Assembly: GCA_023634235.1 (NCBI GenBank)
Contig: JAMKCF010000004.1
Span: 24,436,527 to 24,500,526, forward strand
DNA length: 64,000 nucleotides
Direction: 5' to 3'
Source of the DNA: Pisaster brevispinus
Lineage: Eukaryota; Echinodermata; Asteroidea; Forcipulatida; Asteriidae
In this document: piece by piece, positions 11,585 through 21,962 of the stretch
Position numbering within the stretch: the first letter of the stretch is position 1
Layout: each line of letters starts with the position of its first letter
Notes under the pieces: generated by a model
What the model saw: the letters and a program-made list of their open reading frames with translations, nothing else
What the model was told of the DNA's origin: nothing
Database searches by the model: none
Program-made: the position numbers and the translations under genes

Positions 11585-11790
11585 TCAGGAGTGTCCCCGA
11601 TTCCGGGTACCAGTGGGCCTGACACGGAATCTGTGTCAAAACGGGCCAGAAATGGGGGTCACACTGACGCAGAATTCGAGTTTAATTCTTTTTTTAACCA
11701 CTATCTGGCTCAGCCTGACCCACAAATGGATCAGGTCTCTTTGACCCGGAATCGGGAGTTAATTCTGACCCTTGAGTTTATAGAGCTTAA
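11585..11790. repeat. Dispersed GGGTCAGxxTGACCC-type repeat
   Basis: Alternating sense and antisense copies of a TGACCC/GGGTCA word with CCCCGATTCC and TTAATTCTGACCC. Related sequences occur at 26800-26880, 41546-41870 (there in 119-bp tandem copies) and 59700-59785. Function unknown. Confidence 0.5.
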
Positions 11791-12187
11791 GATTTGAAGC
11801 TCTGCACAATGTAGGGAGTAAGTAGGTAACTGAGTATAGGTTTAAAGGTAAAAACCATGTGAGATAAAATGTCTCTTGGGCAAAGTGCTTTACCTGCATG
11901 ATCTCATGTACATGTTAGGAGGTACAAAATCAGGCAATCCGACTAGCAGACTAAAATTCACACTCTATCACCACTCCACGCTGCACCGACCCTTGGTAAA
12001 CTTGAAAGATTTTGATTAAAGCGCCCGGTGCCTAGTGATGCAGTTTTTAAATATACTGCCCCTGCTCCACAAGGCTATTCAATTAATGTTTTGTACTTTT
12101 TCAAATTTACTACACAGCCATCTCAATCGTCAAGTTTGACGTTATCGATCGTACCTCTATACATTTGCTAAGACGAATTGTGCAAAC

Positions 12188-13645
12188 ATGAGCAACGCTA
12201 CAATGCCTGGCATTTGGGACAAGATGGAAGGAAGTGAAGCTACCAATGAAAGCACGCATTTTTGGGGAAACTTCGCCGACAGTAGCGTAGTCTTGGCTTT
12301 TTACGGCATAATCTGTATACTCGGTATCACTGGTAATCTCCTGGTCGCCTTTGTGCTACTACGCGTGCCGTCCCTGCGGACGAACACCAGTGATTTCTTA
12401 GTGCATCTTTCGGTTGTTGACTTCATCGTGTGTGTCCTGGTCATCCCTTTTAAGCTCATGCCAACCGCAGGCATGGAGAACCCGAACCCCGGGTTTTTTG
12501 GCGAGCTGAGATGCCGATTGTTCGTCAGTCAGTATCTGTTCTGGGTCTGTGCAGTGACGTCAGTCTATGGACTTGTCACAGTCAATCTGGAGCGGTACGT
12601 AGCCATCGTCTATCATTATAGATACAGAGTGTTGTTCACCAAACGAAACAAATACTTGATGATAGCGTCGTGCTGGATGATTGGTGTCTTCGTCCAGTCC
12701 CACAACTTATTCCTGTACGGCGAAGACGAAAGTGCCATGTGCAAGTTTTGGGGCTGGCCGAACAAAGGGGTTCGAGTTGTTGCAGGATGCATCAACTTCT
12801 TGGTTCCATTCCTTCTTCCGTTTATCTTCATGATTATGGTACAATGGAAGGGCATTTCGACGTTGAAGAGACAGATAGAATTACTGCACATCAAAATGGG
12901 TGAGACAGATCTACAACACTATGTCTTCCTTATTTTATGTAAATAAATTAAATCCGAGGAGAATAAACTGACTGCCATTTTTGCAATCGTGAAGGGCACG
13001 AATTGATTTCATCGAAAGTAAAAACCCAACCTTTGACTGTAAATTACTGACATCTTCGTCAAGTTCAACATTGTATAAAACAAATTTTGGTTTCATACAA
13101 AACTATGTATAAAGTGCATTTATACAAATAAATAAAACACCCTGTTTGCTTATAGGCAATCCGTCCACTACAATTAAAACACCTTTCACTTCGTGCTTGA
13201 AGTCTAACCCTGCATAAGAGTGTTCCAATTGTTTGAAATGTTTCCTGTTGTTCCAAAAAACAAACTAAAGTTCTGTTTTATTTCTTTTTTCCCCTCTCAA
13301 GCTTCTTCGGCAAAAAAACGAGCTACTCAGCGTGAAATGTGGCAGCTGCAAACAACCAAGACACTATGCAAGACCCTCCTTTTCTTCGTCCTGACTTTCG
13401 CCGTCTGCTGGGCCCCTAACAAGCTTTTCGTAGTGCTCTACTACTTCGGTGTACACGAGGCTTTCAGCTCACCCATCTACCATGTCACCGTCATCTTGGG
13501 GATCGGTAACTCCTGTGTGAATCCGATTATTTACGTCTTGACAAACAGGCCTTTCCGCAGAGGGATACGAAAGGCGTTCCGCGGGGAGAGAGAATCCACC
13601 GGGACCGGGGAGGAGGCTACGGGGTCAACGCAGCAACAGCTTTGA
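12188..13645 (+). CDS. Class A GPCR, gene B (two exons)
   Basis: Exons 12188-12899 and 13302-13645 join in frame to 351 residues over a 402-base phase-1 intron (G|GTGAGA donor, polypyrimidine tract then CTCAAG acceptor) at the same codon as gene A. Sequons lie at N3 and N20. TM1 spans about 33-58, the TM2 acid is D78, and the disulfide cysteines are C109 and C185. The TM3 motif is E135-R136-Y137, TM6 CWAP starts at 273, and TM7 NPIIY is at 311-315. Helix 8 (FRRGIRKAFRG) and a short Gln-rich tail follow. Exon 2 is nearly identical in protein to that of gene C, in opposite orientation about 17 kb away, so the two are recent duplicates. No Asp at the amine-binding TM3 position; ligand unknown. 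An ATTAAA at 13850 may be the polyadenylation signal. Confidence 0.9.
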
Positions 13646-14100
13646 ACACTTGGGCCTTTCTCCCCGAGGCTACGGACTCGGTTGAGGCTCCGGGTGGTGA
13701 TTTTCAACTCTTGCATTTTCAGTACGGGAATTTTAACCCGGAAGATGAATCCCATGGCTCGAACCGTTGTCGAGCTGTCGAAGAAACAGAAGTAACAAAA
13801 CTCTTGGGCCGATTTCGCAGAGTTAAGATCGATCTTAACTGTGTATCTTATTAAATTGCTATGCAAAGTGTGATGTCAAAATGCTTATCACTGGTGCAAT
13901 ACTGACAACTCATCTTAAGATGAATCTGAAGGCTTTGTGAAATGTAGCTGTGGTCTTTGAAACCAGAGGAAGTGTCGCAGTAGACCGAACATCTGACGTC
14001 AGATACCGGTCTGTAGAACCTGCTGGTTCCTGCCAGATTAACCCTTGACCTTACATGCCATAACGCTATAAGTACACACTACACTGCTTAATATATTATA
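13646..14100 (+). other. 3' flank of gene B
   Basis: Probable 3'UTR followed by non-repetitive noncoding DNA. The open frames on both strands over the end of exon 2 are shadows. Confidence 0.4.
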
Positions 14101-14300
14101 CTATGCCTGATATGTGCCAGAAGGTACCCCCCCAATGTTCTCATACTTAATTCACTATTTTCCTCTTGTTCAGAAGGACCCCCCCCCCCCTCCCACCACC
14201 CCCACCACCCCAAAAAAAATCCTCTTCAGAATTCCTGAAATTTGCAGAACACAATGAAGACACACTAGGGGTGGGGGTACACCATGCCACATATAGAGCA
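14100..14300. repeat. Dispersed repeat with C-rich tract
   Basis: The sequence from TGCCTGATATGTGCCAGA through TTTTCCTCTTGTTCAGAAG matches 49813-49892. The C-rich run at 14178-14210 is a local expansion between its parts. No coding potential. Confidence 0.5.
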
Positions 14301-14736
14301 CCAAATGTGGTCATTGCTTGTATGTACCCATTGGAACCGTCGAGTTTGTAAGACTGTCGTGAAAGACAGGGGTGTATAGTGTTATGTTGCAGCGGCGCCC
14401 CATACTTTTATTTTAAGTGGACGGATAATGGGATGGGGGATAACAGCCTCTTATGAAACTACACCAAAATGGTCATACCCAAGCTCACCGCAAAATTGTA
14501 TGTTTGTTTACTATTGTTTAGAGATGTAATGAGAATATCATAAACCATTGGAATCCAGCAACAGGATGCAAAGACGAGACCTTAGTATAGTTTAGGACTT
14601 TTAACGTTTGTGTAACATTTGTTAATGTTCTTGAATTAAAAGCGTCTTGGACAGATGGATTCTGTTCCATAATCGAAGTTCACTTCCTTGTAATTTTAGA
14701 GGCAAGCATTTGCAATTTCTGTTTCGATTTCTTTTT
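14301..14736. other. Intergenic, nothing recognised
   Basis: No coding frame, RNA or repeat recognised. Confidence 0.4.
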
Positions 14737-14787
14737 GGCGAGCTGCGAAGCAGAGTGAGCCTATGTAATGACAATTTCCGTCCCGTC

Positions 14788-14833
14788 TGTCCGTCCGTCC
14801 GTCCGTCCGTCCGTCCGTCGGTCCGGCCGTCCG
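14788..14833 (+). repeat. (GTCC)n tetranucleotide microsatellite
   Basis: Nine or so tandem GTCC units with slight decay at the right end; part of the enclosing element. Repeated Ser-Val-Arg-Pro translations here are an artefact of the microsatellite. Confidence 0.9.
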
Positions 14834-15159
14834 CGTTCAGTGGAAATGTTAAAGTTTTTGTTTTAAGTATCAGTCTTTGAGTTGAGTTGTTTTATGGTAT
14901 GTACAAGCCCAAGTGAGATTGTTATATATAATTCCCAGTCATTTTTTTGTAATTTTCAACTATATTTTCCAATAATGTTGAAGTTTTGGGGGGAAATAAA
15001 ATGTTAAAGTTTTGGGAATAAAAAAAATGTTAAAGTTTTTTTTTCAGGCTCAATTATTGACCTCTGGATTTTAAAGAACCAAACTCAAACTAAAATTTAA
15101 AAGTTTTGAACTAAGTTAAGTTGTAACCTTGACTTACAATTGACAACAGACAGGCTGAG

Positions 15160-15665
15160 CATAAAATCGGTTCCGGTTAAATGAGCTAAAACAATTAAAA
15201 ACTAAAATGGTCATAACTCCTTATTGCAATGATGTACTGACTTGAAACTTGAATCAAATATTGCTTCCTACATGTAGATTCATATGAAAAGATAAAGCTC
15301 AAGAGTTTATCACTGGTTCCAGTTGAATGAGCTAAAACAATGACAACCTTAAATGGCCATAACTCCTTATTGCAATGATGTACTTACTTGAAACTTGAAT
15401 CAAATATTGCTTCTTACACGTAGATTCATATGAAAAGATAAAACTCAAGAGTTTATCACTGGTTCCAGTTGAATGAGCTCAAACAATAAAAAACTTAAAT
15501 GGCCATAACTCCTTATTGCAATGATGTACTTACTTGAAACTTGAATCAAATATTGCTTCTTATTTGTAGATTCATATGAAAAGATAAAACTCAAGAGTTT
15601 ATTACTGGTTCCAGTTGAATGAGCTAAAACAATGAAAACCTTAAATGGTCATAACTCCTTATTGC
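15160..15665 (+). repeat. 146-bp tandem repeat, about 3.4 copies
   Basis: The landmark CACTGGTTCCAGTTGAATGA recurs at 15311, 15457 and 15603 (exact spacing 146), with a diverged first copy near 15165. Copies contain ATAACTCCTTATTGCAATGA and a CTTGAATCAAATATTGCTTC block and are very similar to each other. Confidence 0.9.
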
Positions 15666-15727
15666 TATTAGTCATTGGTCTTCTATCTGGCGATCGGCAG
15701 CTCGCCATGGCAGCTTCGCTGTTCTAG

Positions 15728-16184
15728 TTTGTACAGGTTTTTGATGTTTCGCTGCAGTAAAGTTAACGTCTTTTATTAAAAGTGTACTACAAAATTATTG
15801 CAAGTTTAGTAACTATTAATTAATTAACAAATTAATTAACAAATACATTTTAGGCTGTGGATTAAGCCGTTGGCTTAAATGACAACGTTGTGATAAAATG
15901 GAATTTTTGGCGTTCTTGCCATAGCCATTGAATTCATCTCGGCATGCATACCCCACACTTCCCAAGAACCAGTGTCAAATTAGCATTGTACCAAACATCG
16001 GGCGATGCAACTTTAAAACATCCGCCTACTTGCAACTCTAGTTCACATGCAACTGTCAAGGCCGTTCGATTGTACTTTAACACAGGTAAACAGGAAACTA
16101 GTGACACTCATTGTGGCCTTTCAAACAGCCTTTTATGAAGAAAATAGGAAGTTGCGGAATCTTTGAAGGGAAATTGAGCAAAAA
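15728..16184. other. Intergenic, nothing recognised
   Basis: Contains a short direct repeat of TAATTAACAAAT near 15820-15845. No coding frame. Confidence 0.4.
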
Positions 16185-16460
16185 AGAAGACGTCACAGTT
16201 ATGACGTAGTGACTCATAATTATGAATAAGCATACTCACTGAAAGTTTTAGATTGAAATTCCTTCCAAATCGATTGAAACTACTGACATTACTGGGTTGT
16301 TTTCTGAACCTAGTTTCAATCAATTCCAGTGAACTTCAGTCTAAAACGTTTAGCGAGTAAGTCATAATTATGACTTTTATTTGAGTCACAATTATGAGAT
16401 GTAAGTCATAACTATGACCTCTACTAAGTCATAACTATGAGAATAAGTCAAAATTAAAAC
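16185..16460. repeat. Clustered palindromic GTCATAATTATGAC-type words
   Basis: The self-complementary core CATAATTATGA or a near variant (CATAACTATGA, CACAATTATGA, CACAGTTATGA) occurs about six times at irregular spacing, usually preceded by AAGT. Looks like a short palindromic satellite or clustered protein-binding sites. Confidence 0.6.
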
Positions 16461-17287
16461 TTGTTTTTCTCAATCTCAAGGTTTCTTTACTCCTTCCGTA
16501 GAAATAAAGTACTTTAGGGGGATATTGATATTTGTTTGTGCGTCACTTTTGATGACTAGTTATGGCATCCTTTAGCTGCGGTTTAACATTATTTTCATGG
16601 GTCTTTTCTAATGTCAAATGTTTATTTCATTTCGAAAAATCGGCGTCGAAACTAGGGTGGACTTTCTACGGGACACCTCTGGCCAGTGTAGTTTCCGTTG
16701 TGTTTTTTCTCTTGAACATTCCTAGTTCCTTTTTAGCGGTTCGGTTTATGCCAAGTACTAGGTTTTTTTAAATCAAAACCTGACGTGAATGTCAAGACAA
16801 AGACCCATGCCTAATTTGCGTGTAAATATAAAAATATTGTTGAATAAAAACCTTTAAAAATTTGAAAGTTTGTTCTGAATTGTTTTTAGTCTTTCAAACG
16901 TTGGGGGGGGGGGGGTGGCTGCACCCGGGGCACGGACATCAGTTGGGGTACGCCTACGACGAGCAAATGGCTTTCTTCTTATATACAGTACCCCATAGAT
17001 TGTTGAATGGTCGGGAAAATTTCCCTTAACAAAAAATTTGAGGGAAGAATAAGTATTGTTAACGATCCAAAAGTTGATAATAAACAACAGTTTTAACAAT
17101 TTCTGACACTGGGGGATAAAAAAAACTAAAACTATAGCCAAATTAGCATCACAATAAATCAAATTCGTCCATAAATCAAATTTAAAGCTCAAATTGGAAG
17201 CGTTGGGTGTTGAATTTGCTCTGATCCTAAATATTTCGTTTAACGTTATCACAAAAAGCTATTACAGCGCCCACCGTGTGTGGCGAA
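16461..17287. other. Intergenic, nothing recognised
   Basis: Contains a G run at 16903-16915. The open frames here have no protein-like features. Confidence 0.4.
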
Positions 17288-17527
17288 TCCGGGCCCAATA
17301 TCATGGCTCTGCTTACCGTAAGCAAAGAATCGGCGCTTACGGAAGCAGGGAATTCCGCGCTTACGTCAAGCGTATTTCACAGGTAAGCAGGGAATTTTTG
17401 CTTGTGCGCGTGCGTACTCCACGTTACTTGGCATTCTTTGCTTACACAGCTATCGCACAAATTATGCGCTTGCAAAGTAAGCGGAGAATGGTGACCGTAA
17501 GCAGTTAGCAAAGCCATGGAATTGCAT
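17288..17527. mobile_element. MITE, GGGCCCAATTTCATGGCTCTGC family
   Basis: Ends GGGCCCAATATCATGGCTCT and, inverted, AAGCCATGGAATT; the interior is full of GTAAGC/GCTTAC words. A second, better preserved copy is at 52357-52611. No coding capacity. Confidence 0.7.
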
Positions 17528-17937
17528 TTTGAGTTTTCATGAACCGGCAAATCAGTTTTGAACCAAACAGCTTTCTAACAAAGCACCCAAACAAGGAAAT
17601 AAGTATCTAGTCATCTTATTTATTAGTCTCACACTACCGTATCACTAGAAAATATTTTACACCGTCAACTTAAAAAGACCAGCAAAAATAAATTGTCAAA
17701 ATGTGACCAACTTCAAAAGAGTTTTTCCCCCCAAAACGCTGTTTTCAGCTGCGTGGGCGGATTTGCCGGTTTGTGGAAACGTCGAAAGATTGTTGAATGG
17801 TCTGGAATAGTGCCCTTGATCTGTTGACATCTAACTGGGGGTGTGTTTTGTAAATTCAACGAAGAAATATATTGATCTAATCTTCACTGTTTTTGGACTT
17901 TGCATCCGAATAACTATTGTTCGTTTACATCCCCTTG

Positions 17938-18293
17938 TTTAAAGGCCCTGTACACTATTGGTAAGATTGAAAAACACAAACATTCACAGATTCACACACA
18001 ACTTGCATGATTTAAAGTAAGTTATGGTAGAAAGGTTTCCTTGAAATATTTGTGCCTGAAATGCTATCGTTTCTGAGAAATGAGTAAAACTATAGTTTTT
18101 ATCACGCGTGATAAAAACGCTCGATGTTTGAAAAACAGAAAACACATAAGGTCTCTTTTTACTATTTTCTCGTGACCTCGATAACCAATTGAGCTCAAAT
18201 TTTCACAGGTTTGTTAGTTCATGCATATCTTTAATCACACAAAATGTGGAGACTGATTTTGAGCCTTTACCAAAAGTATACAATGCCTTTAAA
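17938..18293. mobile_element. MITE, TTTAAAGGC family
   Basis: Terminal inverted repeats TTTAAAGGCCCTGTACACTA and, on the other strand, TTTTAAAGGCATTGTATACT. The interior has the block TTTTCACAGGTTTGTTAGTT, shared with 8485-8843, 31838-32130 and 51960-52320. About 356 bp. A TTTAAA target is suggested by the ends. Confidence 0.75.
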
Positions 18294-18518
18294 ACTAGCG
18301 ACCATAAATTCGATCAATCTCAGGCATGCCTGGAATATAATTGTTTGTGATTTTAAACAATATTCAAGTTCTTCCATGCATTTTTACTCTTTATTTTTAT
18401 CTACACCAAGACCTACACAAATTGTATGACTTTTGTGAAGCAATGTATTATTTTGGTTGCGGGTTAGTGGTTAAATTCATTAACTGAACAATTCACTGAG
18501 CTGTATTCATTCCATCAG

Positions 18519-18657
18519 GGCTCAATTTCATAAAGCCTCTAAGCACACAAAAACTTGCTAAAAACAGGTTACCAGCCAACATTGTTTACATTTCTTGCTA
18601 AGTAAAACAATTTGCTAAGCAGAATTTTCTGCTTAACAGCTTTATGAAACTTGGTTC
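18519..18657. mobile_element. MITE, GGGCYCAATTTCATAAAGC family
   Basis: Inverted ends GGGCTCAATTTCATAAAGCC and, inverted, AGCTTTATGAAACTTGG. The interior has CTTGCTAAGTAAA. Same family as 41101-41292. Confidence 0.7.
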
Positions 18658-18770
18658 CAAGTCTGCGATCGTGGCTTTTAGTCTACCCGATAGCCAATAC
18701 ATTATTGCCTGAAATAGCGCCCTCTTGTAGATAAACCTCCGTCATAAGCCTACGATCACAGACTTGGGAC
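18655..18770. repeat. Short inverted-repeat element, CAAGTCTGNGATC type
   Basis: CCAAGTCTGCGATCGTGG near 18657 is inverted as CTACGATCACAGACTTGG near 18750. A related pair (TCAAGTCTGAGATTGCG and CGCGATCTCAAACTTGA) bounds 19205-19305. Probably two tiny MITE copies. Confidence 0.5.
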
Positions 18771-19565
18771 CATTGTTCAACGGTTTGTACACACCCTATG
18801 GCGAATTAGTCCAAAAGTGGACGGAACAATCTGATTGGTCGGAATCGCAAAAACCTTCGATAACATGAATATTCAAACAAAACCATCTACATAGGTTGTG
18901 AGCTCTATTCCATTTAAACTGTAGGGTGCAACTGTTATCGTGGAGTAGGAATCATGTATTTTGTTATGTGTTTTTTACTACATTAAGATCTCATTAAACT
19001 TATCTATGTATTTTAAAAACTGTCTACGTACCAAGGACTATACAAATTCAGTATCGAATGAACATAAAGCAACAATTTTAAGCGAGTTCAGCCTCTTAGT
19101 AATAGACGCTGCCAGTAGGTTTTTGCCGTCTCCTGAATGGCCAGCTCCCTGGCGTATGCTTGATTATTTAAATTTATCTTTGAATGCATGAATATACATA
19201 AACGCAAGGGGATCAAGTCTGAGATTGCGAGCTGGGGCACGTGATAGCTAACTGTGGGGGCGTTTTTCGTGGCTGATGCCGAGGAATAACCGCGATCTCA
19301 AACTTGAAATCAAGTCTATATGAAATTGGGCCCAGCGCTACTATAGTTTCAACAGTTTAATTTATAAGTAGCTGAATATTTAATGAGCGTTTAAAACACC
19401 GTTGTATCCATTGATCTCCATCAATGGTTGTATCGCTGTACTCAGTGCGCGTGCTGCGCGCCGGGTCTGCTGCATATTTAATGAGCGTGTCAAATACCGC
19501 GCGCGCTCATTTATTTTAAGACCTAGCTGGCACACACACGTGCACAGAGCTGCGAAGCCTCCACA
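18771..19565. other. Intergenic with inverted-repeat fragments
   Basis: Holds the second small inverted-repeat unit (19205-19305), an isolated MITE end ATGAAATTGGGCCC (19321-19334), and two direct copies of ATATTTAATGAGCGTxT near 19377 and 19473. The segment 19430-19560 is richer in CpG than its surroundings. Confidence 0.4.
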
Positions 19566-20580
19566 GTGGATGCACGTGTGAGTGAACGGGTAGTGGTTCA
19601 CATGCTAAACCTTCCACTGAAGAAACCACACGTTTGGCATAAAAACTGCAATTTGGGAGTACGTGGACATTCTTATTCTGTCTATTGGAACATTCTGGAG
19701 CGACTCGGGGACAGTGTACACTCTGAAACTAACTTCAAACAGGTTAGCTTTGCCGGCTGGAATTTACGAAGTAATTTTGAGTGAGTCCTTGCATTTTTTA
19801 ACGTCTTCGCTTTGTTTGTATGCGTTGTGCTTTGTGCGTTGTTATGCAACAAATGGGATGTGCCTGCAATTGTAATGAACATTCCTCACACTGCCATTTT
19901 GTGACAGCACCCGTTCCAGTCTAGAGCATTTGCATGTAGGGTGATTTGTATCTTGTTCGCTGAAATAACAGTATTCTAGCTTTGCTGCAATTGACAGTGC
20001 GTTTAAGTTCTAAAGATGGACTTGGAGTGTGGTTGTTTCTTGTACCGGTTTGTAATGACATCATTCTATATTGCAGGGCTTACGACCTTGGGAAATTTAC
20101 GATGGACTACCTTCGACGTGGAGTTTTCAACCGGGTGTGAGGTCCCACGAAGACTACATGGACCGACACCAGGACTTACCGACGGCAGGCCTAAGGATAG
20201 GTTCAACACCCACTTGTGAATGCCATGGATTTTACCAACACACCTGCCGACATTGATATTAAGCTGCAAGGACCTGGAGCGCTCAAGGAACTGTGTATTC
20301 CCCAGAAGGCAATTGTGGAAACGGATATGTTTCTTTGATGAGCTCTCGGTTTTCTCGTGGGCTCTATGAGTAATGGTGAGATTGACCTTCAGGCCGAGTG
20401 ACATTAAAGGAAGCTTGGGGCAATCTTTTGGATCTCTATAGCTTGAGGATGATCCCGGATATTGCCAAAACCTGAGGTGACGGACCCAGACCGGGGAGAG
20501 CTTCTGTCACTCAAGCGTGCAACCAAGCGACGAGGGACTCAGAAATGTGGTACTGTGAAGATAATCATGGAGGTAGAAAG
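19566..20580 (+). other. Exon-like, unrecognised sequence
   Basis: Less AT-rich than its surroundings. A good acceptor (TCTATATTGCAG, ending 20077) precedes ~480 bp of exon-like sequence. Open frames: 20016-20219, and a 37-codon frame from the ATG at 20224 to a TGA at 20335-20337. None resembles a family I know and none stays open across the block. It may be an untranslated or noncoding-RNA exon or a decayed gene. The CpG-richer segment just upstream could be its promoter. Confidence 0.2.
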
Positions 20581-21527
20581 TTGTTTATTATCATAATGGT
20601 ATAGCAATAACGTTAGTATTATTTATTTAACCAATACAAATTATACAAATATTACAACGAAACGAGTACAAGAACATCAAAGAAGCGTCAAGCAAAACAA
20701 GTAAATAAGTAATTTTTTTAAATAAAGAAGTGAATTTTTAATTTGTTTAAAGTACATTCGGTTTTCGGTGGAACACTATATGTGTGTAAATATATATTCT
20801 GCTGCGTAGATTTCTTCTTTGAGAACTTGTCGTAATACTATTTATTCTACTACCACGAAGTATATTTTGGAATTTGGGAGACTACTTTAACTTAGTTCTG
20901 AAAAGAACTGTTCTGCCTATTAACTACTTCCTGGGCGGGAGGTAGGAAATCGGCTGGAACTACCACTTTCGCCTAGTGAAAATAACCAATTAAATATAAA
21001 ATTAATTAAAGATTGGTAACATTAGAGTACTAACACATCTAAGATTGAATGAATATGGGCGAAGCAAGTAGGATGGAAACCAGACGAAGAAAGGGGAAAG
21101 TAAAGCCCAACATGAGAAAAACAAACAAACAAACAAAATTATCTGTGTCAGGGACAACAATAAGAAACAAAATTAATTTTGCTTACAAATATAATATGCT
21201 TCTTCACGTATGAACGACGAAAACAAGTTGAAGATGAAGCTGAAAACTAGATTTTAAATGTGACAACATTTGACTAGAAATTAAAATAATTGTCAATAAA
21301 TTAGTATTATCTAAACGCACACCCTTCTTCATTTCCTTTCCCCATCAGCTGCCCTCCCCCTCACCCCCCCCCCCCAAAAAAAAAAAAACAAAAAAAAAAA
21401 ACATACACACATACCTGTTTTGGGTGGTTTAGAATTATGGTTTCGCTTTCCATCATGCAGCAACGCTTCGCACAATGCCTTGCAAACTCCCCTTCCATTT
21501 TTACCCTCTTTTCAGGAAAAAAACCTT
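20581..21527. other. Intergenic, AT-rich, low complexity
   Basis: No gene. Contains a C run followed by an A-rich run at about 21361-21402. Confidence 0.5.
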
Positions 21528-21962
21528 CTAGTCCGGTGGCTTAGGACCAAATTTTGGCAAAATCGAGACACGCTGGATTAAAGCACCAAATTGTGTACAG
21601 TTATTTTTTAGGTCTCATAGAATCATTCCAGAGGGGTGCCCAGTTTGGGTGACCTAGGTCAAGGTCAGGCTGAGGTCAAAGTTCATGTGGCATTATAATA
21701 CTGCCTATCATTTTTCCACCAATAGAGGACCGCTTCCGCATAATATCATTAAAACTTATAACAAATGACCATGCAACTTCTATTTCAGACACTCGGGCAG
21801 AGCTATGTGGAAAAAGTTGATCCCTTTAGTTTACTGACCTGGAGATGACAGACCGGGCACCCCCTCTAATATGCTTCTATGGGACCCCTAAAACAAGTGT
21901 GCAAAGTTCAGTGATTTAATCCGGCGTGTCATGAATTTTTCATTAAGCCACCGGACCATTCC
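21528..21962. mobile_element. MITE, TCCGGTGGCTTA family
   Basis: Ends TAGTCCGGTGGCTTA and, inverted, TAAGCCACCGGACCA. Sub-terminal sequences CGAGACACGCTGGATTAAA and TTTAATCCGGCGTGTCATG are also complementary, so the fold extends ~70 bp inward. About 430 bp, no coding capacity. Confidence 0.65.

Larger units (their letters stand above)
14737..15727 (+). mobile_element. Pearl/HINE-like element (ACGG microsatellite, 146-bp tandem core, CTAG end)
   Basis: The left end TGGCGAGCTGCGAAGC is partly inverted at the right end (GGCAGCTCGCCATGGCAGC). Next comes a (GTCC)n tract (14788-14833), which is ACGG on the other strand, then ~3.4 copies of a 146-bp unit. The right end has a short hairpin (CAGC-TTC-GCTG) followed by CTAG and a T. 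This order is that described for pearl/CvA elements of bivalves and for Helentron-associated interspersed elements. The same ends occur at 57973-59690. No protein is encoded; mobilisation would need a helicase supplied elsewhere. Classification is inferred from structure. Confidence 0.7.

Noticed and set aside
14647..14880. Frame with repeated Ser-Val-Arg-Pro
   Set aside because: Product of the GTCC microsatellite.
16562..16771. 69-codon hydrophobic frame, possible small membrane protein
   Set aside because: No conserved motif, AT-rich setting, length within chance expectation.
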